64,000 nt of DNA from Brachybacterium sp. P6-10-X1. Lineage in GTDB: Bacteria > Actinomycetota > Actinomycetes > Actinomycetales > Dermabacteraceae. A program made the translations under genes and the position numbers. The notes under the pieces were generated by a model, which saw only the letters and a program-made list of their open reading frames with translations, was not told the DNA's origin and did no database searches. Where the stretch lies: assembly GCF_001969445.1 (NCBI RefSeq), contig NZ_CP017297.1:2728001-2792000 (forward strand). The letters run 5' to 3'. Of the stretch, positions 8,850 to 17,442 are shown piece by piece; the stretch's first letter is position 1, and each line of letters opens with the position of its first letter.

Positions 8850-9292
8850 CCCTCACCATCACCGCCGAGTTCGCCGCCCCCGTGCAGCGGATCTGGGAGA
8901 TCTACGCGGACCCGCGCCAGCTCGAGAAGGTGTGGGGGCCGAAGGAGTTCCCGGCCACGGTGGTCGATCACGACCTCCGTCCCGGTGGGCGCGTCAGCTA
9001 CTGCATGACCGGACCGGAGGGCGAGCGGCACCCCGGATACTGGAACGTGCTCGAGGTCGACGAACCCCGCTCCTTCACCTATGAGGACGGCTTCGCGCAC
9101 GAGGACTTCACCCCGAACACGGAGCTGCCCGTCTCGACCTGCGTCAGCACCTTCCAGGCCACCGCCGCCGGGACCCGCGCGACATATGTGACCTCCTACG
9201 CCGATCGGGAAGCGCTGCAGACCGTGCTCGACATGGGCGTCGAGGAGGGCTCGCGCTCGGCGATCGACCAGATCGACGACCTGGTCGCCTGA
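8810..9292 (+). CDS. SRPBCC (AHSA1-like) domain protein
   Basis: A 160-residue START-like protein of the Aha1/SRPBCC superfamily: FAAPVQRIWEIYADPRQLEKVWGP at the start of the helix-grip fold, PGGRVSYCMTGPEG in the middle strands, and a C-terminal helix with MGVEEGSRSAIDQIDDLV. Such proteins bind hydrophobic small molecules; the ligand here is unknown. It begins inside the ArsR gene (40-nt overlap) after a GAAGGACCGACC ribosome site, a common ArsR-SRPBCC arrangement. Confidence 0.85.
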   Translation: MPVTDIRHDLDALTLTITAEFAAPVQRIWEIYADPRQLEKVWGPKEFPATVVDHDLRPGGRVSYCMTGPEGERHPGYWNVLEVDEPRSFTYEDGFAHEDFTPNTELPVSTCVSTFQATAAGTRATYVTSYADREALQTVLDMGVEEGSRSAIDQIDDLVA

Positions 9293-9381
9293 GGCGCCCG
9301 CACCACCTCCGCCCGACGCCGCCTGTTCGTGACAGCCGGCGCCGGGCGGCCCTACGGTGGGACGACGACCAGGGGGAGAGC

Positions 9382-9828
9382 ATGCACGCATCCGACGAGG
9401 ACAGAAGGGCGCGCAGCGCCGCGCGGGCCACCGAGCGCGTTCCGCTGTCGCTGCATCTGGTCGCGAGCGCGCTGGCCGCGCTCGGGGTGCTCGCGATGCT
9501 CGCCGCGCTCCCGCTACCCTCCGACCTCGACACAGGGATCGGGGTGCTGCTGATAGCCGGTGCCACGCTCGTCGTCGCCGGGGCGGTCCGGCGTCACGGA
9601 CGGACCGGGGTGCGTGCGCTGTCGTTCGACCTCCCGTCGGCGGCGATGCTGGGGCTGGCGATCGTCTGGTCGCTGATGGTGCTGCTCGTCCCCGACGACT
9701 CCCCGATCGCGCTGCGCACGCTGGTGGGACTGGGCTTCGGCGTCGCCTTCCTCCTCGTGCTGCGCTGGGAAGATCGAGGGTTGGTCCGCCGGGTGTCACG
9801 GCGGCGCTCACTGGGACCCCGCGCCTGA
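9382..9828 (+). CDS. small four-helix membrane protein, unknown function
   Basis: A 148-residue protein with four predicted transmembrane segments (about residues 22-43, 51-66, 87-104 and 110-126) and short charged ends. I recognise no family. A GGGGGAGAGC ribosome site precedes the ATG. It follows the SRPBCC gene by about 90 nt; a TACGGT hexamer and GTGACA further upstream suggest its own promoter. Confidence 0.65.
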   Translation: MHASDEDRRARSAARATERVPLSLHLVASALAALGVLAMLAALPLPSDLDTGIGVLLIAGATLVVAGAVRRHGRTGVRALSFDLPSAAMLGLAIVWSLMVLLVPDDSPIALRTLVGLGFGVAFLLVLRWEDRGLVRRVSRRRSLGPRA

Positions 9829-9976
9829 GGGCTGCGGCGTCCGACGGGCCGACGGGCCGACGGTGGATATGTCACGCCCGATGGCATGACCCTTCGTCGG
9901 GAGCGGGGGCGAGGAGTAGCGTGCCGTCCTTCCCCGCCGACTCCGTCGGACTACTCCCCGTGATCCAGGAGCTTGC

Positions 9977-10756
9977 ATGGACCTGCAGGACACCCCTTCT
10001 GTCGAGCCGCTGCACGTCAGCGCCCGCGAGGCGGATCTCCCGCCGAACGGCAGCGATACCGCCGAGGCCTTCAGCGGCTTCGATGCGTCGCTCGACAATC
10101 CGGCCTGGTCCTCGCTGACCGGACACCACGCCGACCTCGCCATCGGCAATGAGCTGGTGCGACGCTTCCCCGAGGACGTCTCGCCGTTCGTGGGCATCAA
10201 GGACTGGGACCATCCGGACGTGTGGGACGCGATCCTCGAGGTCTTCGGGCACGGGGCATCGGTGGGCGTCTCCCACGCCGATCCACTGCTGCCCGAGGGC
10301 TGGGCGCCGGTGTTCTCCATCCCGGGCGTCCAGCTCGTCCAGACCGAACGCGTCCGGGCGCGGCCCGACGAAGAGGCGGTCGAGCTCGGCGCGGCGGACG
10401 TGGAGGACATGCTCGCCCTCACCGAGCGCAGCAGGCCCGGCCCGTTCCTCCCCCGCACCCACGTGCTGGGGCGGTACGTGGGGATCCGTCGCGCCGGACG
10501 GCTGATCGCGATGGCCGGCGAGCGCCTGCACCCCGCGGGCTGGACCGAGATCAGCGCCGTCGCGGTCGATGAGGACCACCGCCGCCAGGGCCTCGCCTCC
10601 CGTCTGGTGCTCGATGTGGCCTTCGGCATCCAGCAGCGAGGCGACCGGGCGCTGATCCATGCCGCGGCGACCAACACCTCGGCGATCACCGGGTACGAGA
10701 AACTGGGCTTCGCGCTGCGCCGCCGGCTGACCTTCGGGGCGGTGCGGACGCCCTGA
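9977..10756 (+). CDS. GNAT-family N-acetyltransferase
   Basis: A 259-residue protein whose C-terminal half is a GNAT (FR47-like) acetyltransferase: EISAVAVDEDHRRQGLASRLV is the acetyl-CoA-binding strand and loop (RRQGLAS), followed by AATNTSAITGYEKLGFALRRRL. The N-terminal 110 residues are a variable extension with LTGHHADLAIGNELVRRFPEDVSPF. Substrate unknown. The ATG at 9977 begins right after a CAGGAGCTTGC site. It is the last high-GC gene before the AT-rich cassette. Confidence 0.82.
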   Translation: MDLQDTPSVEPLHVSAREADLPPNGSDTAEAFSGFDASLDNPAWSSLTGHHADLAIGNELVRRFPEDVSPFVGIKDWDHPDVWDAILEVFGHGASVGVSHADPLLPEGWAPVFSIPGVQLVQTERVRARPDEEAVELGAADVEDMLALTERSRPGPFLPRTHVLGRYVGIRRAGRLIAMAGERLHPAGWTEISAVAVDEDHRRQGLASRLVLDVAFGIQQRGDRALIHAAATNTSAITGYEKLGFALRRRLTFGAVRTP

Positions 10757-10784
10757 GCCCGGTACGGGGGCGGGACGTCTGGTG

Positions 10785-10830
10785 CAAGTGCTCTATCGCA
10801 GTACGCAATACGTGGATGACGTCGCACTTG
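10785..10830. repeat. 7-bp inverted repeat at the left edge of the AT-rich segment
   Basis: CAAGTGC (10785-10791) and GCACTTG (10824-10830) are exact reverse complements separated by 32 nt. They sit about where base composition drops. They may form part of a terminator or be a junction scar; neither is shown. Confidence 0.4.
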
Positions 10831-10998
10831 TGGAGTGATTGCCCGTTCGATGAGGTCGCGGCTCGCCTAGGCACAGGTTGCCCGGTATCGACGGGTGGTC
10901 GATCACGGGGTGGCCTGTAACGGACCTCTCACACGAGAGCCTGCGCGTTCTCAACAGCGGCAGAGAATCTTGCTCGACCAGTCTTCATTCAAGGTAGT

Positions 10999-11412
10999 TC
11001 ACGATTCGTGAGTGTCATCCTCCCATTGCGGTGCGGAAAGGTCAACTGAATCGACGGAGATAATCCAGACTAAAAATTTGTTGTCCAGGTCTGTATGTTT
11101 TTCCACCCATGCGTGCGCAACCTCACGTGAAACAAATACGGCCAGCGGCGCGGGGTCCTCCCGTGCGTCCGCCTCCCAGACCCCTCCCGAAACGACGACC
11201 CAGACGCGGTGCTGAGATCTGGGCAGCGGGCCGTCTGCGACGCCGAAAGTTTGCCAGTGAATGCCGGCGTCTGGTTCCGCGAACTCAATTTCCACTGCTC
11301 GGTCTTCGCGCGTGACCGCTCCGAGTAGCGGATGGTTCGGCCCAAAGTCTGCTTCACGCGAGGATGGCACCTCACGGAAAACTAGATGGACAACTGTTGA
11401 GGCTGAATTCAT
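10999..11412 (-). CDS. small acidic cytosolic protein, coupled to the secreted protein gene
   Basis: A 137-residue protein with no signal peptide or membrane helix. PLAVFVSREVAHAWVEKHTDL followed by FLVWIISVDSVD looks like the alpha/beta end of many small uncharacterised bacterial proteins, but I cannot name the family. The ATG at 11412 is chosen over an in-frame GTG at 11421 because ATGA overlaps the stop of the upstream gene (11409-11411), the usual sign of translational coupling. Codon use is AT-rich. A protective or immunity-type role toward the secreted partner is possible but unproven. Confidence 0.6.
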   Translation of the reverse strand: MNSASTVVHLVFREVPSSREADFGPNHPLLGAVTREDRAVEIEFAEPDAGIHWQTFGVADGPLPRSQHRVWVVVSGGVWEADAREDPAPLAVFVSREVAHAWVEKHTDLDNKFLVWIISVDSVDLSAPQWEDDTHES

Positions 11413-12032
11413 GAGGAGCACGGAATTTTGGCTTGGCTAACGGGAGCGACTCCGGTCGAGTAGTAAGTTTCCCCGTTGTACACGACCTTCCCCTTGGCCG
11501 ACCCCGACCACCAGCGATCGGTGTCTTTCGAAGGACACAGGAAGGCAGTACCCTTACTGCTCAGCGCCGCAGCGCCGTGGTTGATGTTGGATGACCCTGA
11601 AGTCGGGACATTTTCTTTCCACAAGAGCCCTTGCTTCTCTTGCAGTCGCATATCATGCCGGATTGATGTTACATCCGTTGAACACTTCGTATACGTTTTG
11701 AAACCGACGGAGTTATACTGAATCGATTTTCGCAGGTAAACTCCCTGCACGCTTAAAGTGCAAGGGCCGTACCTCACGGCTGCTTGCCGCTTCGCCTCTG
11801 GAGTACTGTCGCCGGACTCTTCTTCTTCGATTGCAGCAAACTTCGCCTCCGCCCCTTCGGGGGAGTCCGCCTGAATATACCGCCCTTCGGGTCCCGTCGA
11901 ATGTGGTGGCGGGGGCGCGTCGGGCTCGCCGCCATCCGAAGGTTCGGCCACTGCTGGCGAAGCGGCTAGAGCGACCGCAGAAAGCGCCACGATGAACAGC
12001 AGTGGGGCGCGAAGCAAATCCCTGCTTCTCAC
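11409..12032 (-). CDS. secreted protein of unknown function with AT-rich coding
   Basis: A 207-residue exported protein. From the GTG at 12032 the product begins VRSRDLLRAPLLFIVALSAV with cleavage likely after SPAVA; an AAAGGAAATT ribosome site precedes this codon. An in-frame GTG at 12080 would place an awkward charged tail before the signal peptide. The mature part has an acidic linker and a domain of about 115 residues with cysteines in YGPCTLS, YTKCST, FLCPS and KIPCSS, suggesting two disulfides, plus Tyr/Gly-rich beta segments (VVYNGETYYSTG). I do not recognise the family. It is coupled to the downstream gene by a 4-nt overlap. Confidence 0.65.
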   Translation of the reverse strand: MRSRDLLRAPLLFIVALSAVALAASPAVAEPSDGGEPDAPPPPHSTGPEGRYIQADSPEGAEAKFAAIEEEESGDSTPEAKRQAAVRYGPCTLSVQGVYLRKSIQYNSVGFKTYTKCSTDVTSIRHDMRLQEKQGLLWKENVPTSGSSNINHGAAALSSKGTAFLCPSKDTDRWWSGSAKGKVVYNGETYYSTGVAPVSQAKIPCSS

Positions 12033-12137
12033 AATTTCCTTTCCGGGAAACAATTTGCGTCTCGAATATTTCGGGAACACTAAAGCGACATATCGTCAGA
12101 GGTAAAGAGGTTCACATGCAAGATAGCACAGTGATAA

Positions 12138-12365
12138 TCCTCGCTCGCAGTCTTCATCGGCGTGATGGCGATCGTGCTGAGCTCCGTCCCGCACGATTCC
12201 TCCCTGCTGCTTCGCGCTGCCGCCACGATCCTGCTGCCCTGCGCCTTCTTCGCGCTCGCCCGTTGGGACGATGCCCGCACGGTCGAGCTGCTCCGGGCCG
12301 GCACACGCCCGCCACACGGGCCGGAAGGGCGCCGACCCCCGGTACCGTCGCCCTATGCACCATGA
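12138..12365 (+). pseudogene. 3' remnant of a small membrane-protein gene
   Basis: An open stretch after a TAA at 12135-12137 encodes about 75 residues with two hydrophobic segments ([13 protein letters not shown] and [16 protein letters not shown]) and a polar tail. Base composition is normal for the genome, but there is no proper start: a GTG at 12162 would lie inside the first hydrophobic segment. The AT-rich cassette begins immediately upstream, so the 5' part was probably lost when it arrived. The stop codon lies 11 nt inside the cds1 gene. It could instead be non-coding. Confidence 0.4.
12343..12348 (+). promoter_or_regulatory. leaderless -10 element for the cysteine desulfhydrase gene
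   Basis: TACCGT ends 6 nt before the ATG at 12355, the spacing seen for other apparently leaderless genes in this window. No Shine-Dalgarno lies at that start. Confidence 0.45.
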
Positions 12366-13470
12366 GGAGACGGGGCTGGCGCAGCTCGAGGACGTGGACC
12401 GCAGCGACGATTCTCTGCGGGCCTGGGTGGCCGAGCGGATCCACCGGCTGGAGGCCGACGACCGCCGCTCCGCCGATACGCACCTGGTCACCCTCGACCT
12501 GCCCGCCTCATGGGACATCCAGCTGTACCTCAAGGACGAGTCCGCCCATGTCTCTGGCAGTCTGAAGCATCGCCTGGCCCGCTCCCTGTTCCTGTTCGCC
12601 CTGGTCAACGGGTGGTTGCGACCCGGGATGCCGGTGATCGAAGCGTCCTCGGGTTCGACGGCGGTCAGCGAGGCGCACATGGCGCGGATCCTGGAGATCC
12701 CGTTCATCGCGGTGATCCCGCGGGGCACCAGCTCCCGCAAGGTCGCGCTGATCGAAGCGGCGGGCGGGCGCTGCCACGTCGTCGAGCGCGCCGATCACAT
12801 GAGCACCGAGGCGCAGCGCCTGGCCGACGAGCTGGGCGGGCTCTTCCTCGACCAGTTCTCCCACGCCGAGCGCGCCACCGACTGGCGGGGCAACAACTCC
12901 ATCGCGGTCAGCGCCTTCGGCCAGCTGGAGCTGGAGCCTCATCCGGTGCCGCGCTGGATCGTGGTCGGTGCCGGCACCGGGGGCACCAGCGCGACCTTCG
13001 GCCGCTACCTGCGCTACCGCCGCCTGCCCACCGGGCTGTGCGTCGCCGATGTGGAGAACTCCGCCTTCTTCGACGGCTGGGTGGAGGGCGACCCGACCGT
13101 CACCACCGAGGCCGGTTCGCGGATCGAGGGCATCGGCCGTCCGCGGGTGGAGCCGAGCTTCGTGCCCGGCGTCGTGGACCGCATGATCCGGGTGCCGGAT
13201 GCGGCCTCGGTCGCGGCGGCCCGATACCTCTCCGAGCGACTCGGCCGACGGGTCGGCGCGTCCACGGGCACGAACCTGGTGGCGGTCGCGCGGCTGGTCA
13301 CGCAGATGCGCGAGCGCGGTGAGACCGGCTCGGTGCTGACCCTGCTGTGCGATCCCGGCGACCGCTACACCGACACCTACTTCGACGACGACTGGGTCGC
13401 GGCCCAGGGCTGGGACCTCGATCCCTGGCGAGCCGAGCTGGAGGAACTGCTGCCGCTGGGCAGTCTCTGA
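12355..13470 (+). CDS. cds1: PLP-dependent cysteine desulfhydrase (Cds1-like)
   Basis: A 371-residue fold-type II PLP enzyme of the cysteine synthase superfamily. [11 protein letters not shown] carries the cofactor lysine at Lys71, [10 protein letters not shown] forms the substrate/phosphate loop, and [13 protein letters not shown] is the glycine-rich loop around the PLP phosphate. The combination, with [17 protein letters not shown], matches the mycobacterial Cds1 group, which splits cysteine to pyruvate, ammonia and sulfide. A lyase or synthase on a related substrate is possible. The ATG at 12355 follows TACCGT by 6 nt. Unlike cysteine synthases, it has no adjacent serine acetyltransferase. 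Confidence 0.8.
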   Translation: MHHEETGLAQLEDVDRSDDSLRAWVAERIHRLEADDRRSADTHLVTLDLPASWDIQLYLKDESAHVSGSLKHRLARSLFLFALVNGWLRPGMPVIEASSGSTAVSEAHMARILEIPFIAVIPRGTSSRKVALIEAAGGRCHVVERADHMSTEAQRLADELGGLFLDQFSHAERATDWRGNNSIAVSAFGQLELEPHPVPRWIVVGAGTGGTSATFGRYLRYRRLPTGLCVADVENSAFFDGWVEGDPTVTTEAGSRIEGIGRPRVEPSFVPGVVDRMIRVPDAASVAAARYLSERLGRRVGASTGTNLVAVARLVTQMRERGETGSVLTLLCDPGDRYTDTYFDDDWVAAQGWDLDPWRAELEELLPLGSL

Positions 13471-13522
13471 GCGGCTGGCGTCCATCGCTCGGCCGGGGGA
13501 AGGGCACCTCTCCCCGTTGCCG

Positions 13523-14839
13523 TCAGCTCCTCCCGTCGGGCCGCTCCAGCAGCCAGGCCACCTCGAGCTCGCCGCGCACCCGCATCGTGTCCCCGACGTC
13601 GGGGTAGATCCGCATCGTGCGTGGGGTGGCGCCGTCCGGGATGAGCTCGAGCAGGCTGCCGTCCAGGAACACGGTGGCCGGGCCGTCGTCGACCGCGAGC
13701 ACCTCGGTGGCTCGACCATCGGGGCCGACGATCTCGACCCGCACGGCCCCTCGGACACGGGCCTCGGCACGTGCCGGGACCGGAAGATCCAGCGTCTCCC
13801 CGTCCGTGATCTCGAGACGGTCCCCACGCAGCGCCCTCAGCTCGTCCGGGACCCGCGCGAGCAGCAGGTCCCCGTCGAGACGCAGCTCGCGGGGGAACGT
13901 GAGCGTCCCGGCCCAGCCCTGCGCGTCGGTCTGCTCCTGGGTGCGTTCGAGACCTTCCCAGGACCAGCCCCACAGCAGCACCCGGTCGCCGTCGACGACG
14001 GCCTGCGGGGCGTAGAAGTCGGGGCCGAGGTCGACCTGGCCGCCCGTCGACGGCAGGAACTGCGCCATGCCGTCGGCGCCCGCCGCCATGTCGCCCACCA
14101 GGTAGTTCACCTGGATCGTGGAGCGCTCTGCGCGGTCGGGATGCCGCCACAGCGACAGCAGCAGCACCCAGCGTCCGTCGAGCTGCACCAGCTGCGGGCA
14201 TTCCCAGAGGTCGGCGGGAGCGTGCTCGGCGGCGACCGCGTCATCGCCGCGCACCAGCGGGCCGACGTGCTCCCAGCGCTCGAGGTCGTCGCAGGAGTAC
14301 AGCAGGATCGCGGGCACGTGCTCCTCGCCCTCGCGGGTCCCGGCGCCCTGGATCGCCCAGCGCCGGCCGCCGAGGGAGAGGACGAAGGGGTCGCGCACGC
14401 CGATCAGGCCGGGGATCGGTGGGACGTCCGCCGCGACGACGCCCGGTTCGACCAGCTCGGTCGCGGACTCGTCCAGACGGGCGACGACGACGCGGGCGAG
14501 CTGGTTCTCCACCCCGTCGACGCCGGAGTAGATCAGGGTCGGCACGCCGCCGGGGTCCTCGGTGCGATCGATCAGGCCGACACCGCTCCAGCAGCCGTCC
14601 TGATCGGCCTCGCCGGGACGGGGGCTCGGCCCCAGCGGCTCCTCGCGCCAGCTGACCAGGTCCGGGGAGGACATGTGCCCCCAGTGGATGGTCTCGTGCC
14701 GCGCGGAGGCCGGGTTGAACTGGAAGAAGACGTGCCACCGCCCGTCCTCGGTGCGCAGGATCCCGTTGGGGTCGTTGAGCCAGCCGCGGGGGTGGACGCG
14801 GTGCAGGACGGGGAAGCGAGGGTCGGCGGTCTCGGTCAT
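13523..14839 (-). CDS. glycoside hydrolase family 32 beta-fructofuranosidase
   Basis: A 438-residue GH32 enzyme (invertase/levanase type) that hydrolyses terminal beta-fructosides such as sucrose. The nucleophile Asp23 is in GWLNDPNG, the transition-state stabiliser pair is Arg149-Asp150 in VRDPF, and the acid/base is Glu213 in WECPQL. A C-terminal beta-sandwich ends with LERPDGRS. There is no signal peptide, so it acts inside the cell. The ATG at 14839 has an AGGAG site and lies 35 nt after the acyl-CoA dehydrogenase gene, on the same strand. That is odd company for a sugar hydrolase, and no sugar transporter lies nearby. Confidence 0.92.
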   Translation of the reverse strand: MTETADPRFPVLHRVHPRGWLNDPNGILRTEDGRWHVFFQFNPASARHETIHWGHMSSPDLVSWREEPLGPSPRPGEADQDGCWSGVGLIDRTEDPGGVPTLIYSGVDGVENQLARVVVARLDESATELVEPGVVAADVPPIPGLIGVRDPFVLSLGGRRWAIQGAGTREGEEHVPAILLYSCDDLERWEHVGPLVRGDDAVAAEHAPADLWECPQLVQLDGRWVLLLSLWRHPDRAERSTIQVNYLVGDMAAGADGMAQFLPSTGGQVDLGPDFYAPQAVVDGDRVLLWGWSWEGLERTQEQTDAQGWAGTLTFPRELRLDGDLLLARVPDELRALRGDRLEITDGETLDLPVPARAEARVRGAVRVEIVGPDGRATEVLAVDDGPATVFLDGSLLELIPDGATPRTMRIYPDVGDTMRVRGELEVAWLLERPDGRS

Positions 14840-14874
14840 GGGGGGCGTCTCCTGGTCGGGGGCGAAGTCACGGG

Positions 14875-16143
14875 TCACGCGAAGGCGCTCACCCCCGTGA
14901 TCGACCGGCCCACGATGAGCGACTGCATGGTGTCGGTGCCCTCGTAGGTGTGCAGGGCCTCGAGGTCGCTGCGGTGGCGCACCACGCGGTTCTCCAGCAG
15001 GATCCCGGAGCCGCCGAGGAGATCGCGGGCCTCGGAGGCGATCTCTCGGGCGGCGCGGGAGTTGTGCACCTTGGCCAGCGAGGCCTGCTCGGGGCGGATG
15101 GTCCCGCTCGCCTCGAGCTCCGCGATCCGTACGCAGTACAGCTGCATGGAGGTCAGGGTCTGCAGCATCGAGGCCAGCCGCACCTGGACGTGCTGGGCCT
15201 TGGCCAGCGGTCGCCCGAACTGGATCCGCTTCTGGGCGTGCTCGAGCGCCGCCTCGTAGCAGGCGATCGCGTGGCCGAGGGCGCCCCAGGCCACCCCGGC
15301 GCGGGTCGCGAACAGGACCTTCGAGGTGTCCTTGAAGGAGCGGGCGCCGGGCAGGCGGGCGTCCAGCGGAATGCTCACGTCGGTCAGCGTGATGTGGGCC
15401 TGGTCGATGGCGCGCAGGGCGACCTTGCCGCGGATCACCTCGGCCGCGTAGCCGGGCAGCACCTGGTCGACGAGGAACCCGCTGACCTGGCCGTCCAGCT
15501 CCGGCTGGGACTCGTCCTGAACGCGGGCCCACACCACCGTGAGGTCACAGCCCGCGCCGTTGCCGATCCATCGCTTCTCGCCGCGGAGCACCCAGGAGTC
15601 CCCGTCGCGCCGCGCCACCGTCTCCAGGGACACGGAGTCGGAACCGTGGTCGGGCTCGGTGAGGGCGAAGCCGGCGTGCTCGCGGCCGGTCACCAGCGGC
15701 TCGGCCCAGCGCTGCTTCTGCTCCGTCGAGCCCAGCAGCATGATCGAGCGCAGGGCGAGGCCGCCCTGGACGCCGACCATGGTGCCCACGGACCCGTCGA
15801 GGCGCGAGAGCTCCATGTTCACCAGGCCGGTCCCCAGCGGCGTGAGGGTGCGGTGACCGGGCACGTCGAGCCCGTCGGTGAGCAGGTCGAGCTCGCCGAG
15901 CCGGCCGATCAGGTCCCTGGGGTACTCCCCCCGCTCCCAGCAGTCGTTGATCCGCGGCAGCACCTCGTCGGCCAGGGAGCGGGCGGCGGCCCAGGCTGCG
16001 AGGTCCTCGCCGGCCACGTCCTGGAACAGGGCGAAGTGGTCGGCCTCCGGGGGCAGCAGCTCCGCCGGCGTCGAGGCGGAGGCGTCGGGCGCGGAGACGA
16101 CGGCGCGCTCGGTGCTGACGGAGTCAGAGGTGGCGGTGGTCAT
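14875..16143 (-). CDS. acyl-CoA dehydrogenase, glutaryl-CoA dehydrogenase-like
   Basis: A 422-residue FAD-dependent acyl-CoA dehydrogenase. GFALTEPDHGSDS contacts flavin and substrate, WVLRGEKRWIGNG is the middle-domain signature, and LHTYEGTDTMQSLIVGRSIT carries the catalytic base Glu401. The C-terminal TYEGT...GRxITGxxAF pattern is typical of glutaryl-CoA dehydrogenase relatives, but decarboxylation cannot be claimed from this. The ATG at 16143 shares one base with the thiolase stop (TGATG), so the two are translationally coupled. Confidence 0.88.
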   Translation of the reverse strand: MTTATSDSVSTERAVVSAPDASASTPAELLPPEADHFALFQDVAGEDLAAWAAARSLADEVLPRINDCWERGEYPRDLIGRLGELDLLTDGLDVPGHRTLTPLGTGLVNMELSRLDGSVGTMVGVQGGLALRSIMLLGSTEQKQRWAEPLVTGREHAGFALTEPDHGSDSVSLETVARRDGDSWVLRGEKRWIGNGAGCDLTVVWARVQDESQPELDGQVSGFLVDQVLPGYAAEVIRGKVALRAIDQAHITLTDVSIPLDARLPGARSFKDTSKVLFATRAGVAWGALGHAIACYEAALEHAQKRIQFGRPLAKAQHVQVRLASMLQTLTSMQLYCVRIAELEASGTIRPEQASLAKVHNSRAAREIASEARDLLGGSGILLENRVVRHRSDLEALHTYEGTDTMQSLIVGRSITGVSAFA

Positions 16144-17360
16144 CAGGACATCCTTTCGATGATGAGGGCCATGCCCTGGCCGCCGCCGACGCAGAGCGTG
16201 GCGAGGCCGAACCGGTCCTCGCGCTCCTGCAGGCCGTGCAGCAGGGTGGTGGTCATGCGGGCGCCGGTGGAGCCCCAGGGGTGTCCGAGCGCGATCGCGC
16301 CGCCGTGGACGTTGAGCCGGTCGTGGTCGATGCCGAGGTCCTCGGCCGCGGGGATCACCTGGGCGGCGAAGGCCTCGTTGAGCTCGACGAGGTCGATGTC
16401 GTCGATGCTCATGTCCGCGCTCTTCAGGGCGCGGCGGGTGGCCTCGACCGGTCCCAGGCCCATGATCTCGGGGCTGAGGCCGGAGACGCCGGTGGCGACG
16501 ATGCGGGCCAGGGGTGTGATGCCGAGCTCGGCGGCGTAGTCGGCCTCCATCACCACCAGTGCGGCGGCGCCGTCGTTCAGCGGGCAGCAGTTGCCGGCGG
16601 TGACCGTGCCGTCGGGGCGGAACACCGGGTCCAGGCCCCCGACGGCTTCGGCGGTGACCCCGGCGCGCGGGGAGTCGTCGGCGCTGACCACGCTGCCGTC
16701 GGCCAGGGCGACCGGGGTGATGTCGCGCGCGAAGAAGCCCGATGCCTTCGCGGCCTCGGCGCGGTTCTGGGAGCGCACGGCGAAGGCGTCCTGCGCCTGG
16801 CGGCTGATGCCGCGCAGCTCGGCGACGTTCTCGGCGGTCTGGCCCATGGCGATGTACGCATCCGGCAGCTCGCCGTCCTCGCGCGGGTCGTGCCACGGGG
16901 CGGGGATCTCGCGGGAGGCGCGCTGCGCGGTGCGCTCCCAGGCCTGCTGGAACAGCGGGTCGCGGGTGTCCTCGTCCACGAGCCTGCCGGAGCTCATCGA
17001 GATCGACTCCACGCCGGCGGAGATCACGGCGCGGGCCTCGCCGGAGCGGATCGCGTGGAAGGCGGCGCGGGTGGTCTGGACCGAGGAGGCGCAGAAGCGG
17101 GTGACGGTCGCACCGGGCACGGCATCCAGCCCCAGGCGCACGCCGACGGTGCGGGCGAGGTTCCCGCCCTGGTAGCCCTCCGGGATCGCGCAGCCCAGCT
17201 GCAGGTCGTCGATCGTGGTCGGGTCGAGCTGCGGGACCGAGTCCAGGGCGGCGCGGATCATCTGGGCGACGAGATCGTCCGGACGGACGTCCTTGAGCGA
17301 ACCCTTGCGGGCGCGGCCGATGGGTGAGCGGTGGGCGGCGACGATGACGGCCTCAGGCAC
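16143..17360 (-). CDS. acetyl-CoA acyltransferase (thiolase)
   Basis: A 405-residue degradative thiolase that cleaves 3-oxoacyl-CoA with CoA. Nucleophile Cys90 is in RFCASSVQT, LNEAFAAQ precedes the His motif ALGHPWGSTGAR (His360), and Cys390 is in LCVGGGQGMA. The Trp after GHP is unusual, since most family members carry a small or aliphatic residue there. The GTG at 17360 is supported by AAGGAG 7 nt upstream. It heads a minus-strand operon with the acyl-CoA dehydrogenase and probably GH32, divergent from the CoA-transferase genes. It may also serve the FadB-like enzyme encoded 10 kb away. Confidence 0.9.
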   Translation of the reverse strand: MPEAVIVAAHRSPIGRARKGSLKDVRPDDLVAQMIRAALDSVPQLDPTTIDDLQLGCAIPEGYQGGNLARTVGVRLGLDAVPGATVTRFCASSVQTTRAAFHAIRSGEARAVISAGVESISMSSGRLVDEDTRDPLFQQAWERTAQRASREIPAPWHDPREDGELPDAYIAMGQTAENVAELRGISRQAQDAFAVRSQNRAEAAKASGFFARDITPVALADGSVVSADDSPRAGVTAEAVGGLDPVFRPDGTVTAGNCCPLNDGAAALVVMEADYAAELGITPLARIVATGVSGLSPEIMGLGPVEATRRALKSADMSIDDIDLVELNEAFAAQVIPAAEDLGIDHDRLNVHGGAIALGHPWGSTGARMTTTLLHGLQEREDRFGLATLCVGGGQGMALIIERMS

Positions 17361-17442
17361 GGAGATCTCCTTCGATGACGGTATCCGTGGGCGGGGTCGC
17401 GGCGACGGCGGAGGCCGAGCGCGACGACCGGCTTTACCGATA

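Larger units (their letters stand above)
10785..12135. other. AT-rich cassette, probably acquired
   Basis: Base composition falls sharply: 38% GC for 11041-11100 and 45% for 11701-11760, by direct count, in surroundings near 70% or above. It holds two minus-strand genes (10999-11412, 11409-12032) with codon use unlike the neighbours and no recombinase. To its right lies the 3' end of a broken membrane gene. Bounds are approximate, and I found no convincing flanking direct repeat. Confidence 0.65.

Noticed and set aside
10785..12135. Integrated mobile element with attachment sites
   Set aside because: No integrase, transposase, tRNA or convincing flanking direct repeat; only a 7-mer is shared by the two edges.
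12002..12565. Long plus-strand frame across the cassette border
   Set aside because: It is the antisense/out-of-frame shadow of the secreted protein gene and of cds1, with no family resemblance.
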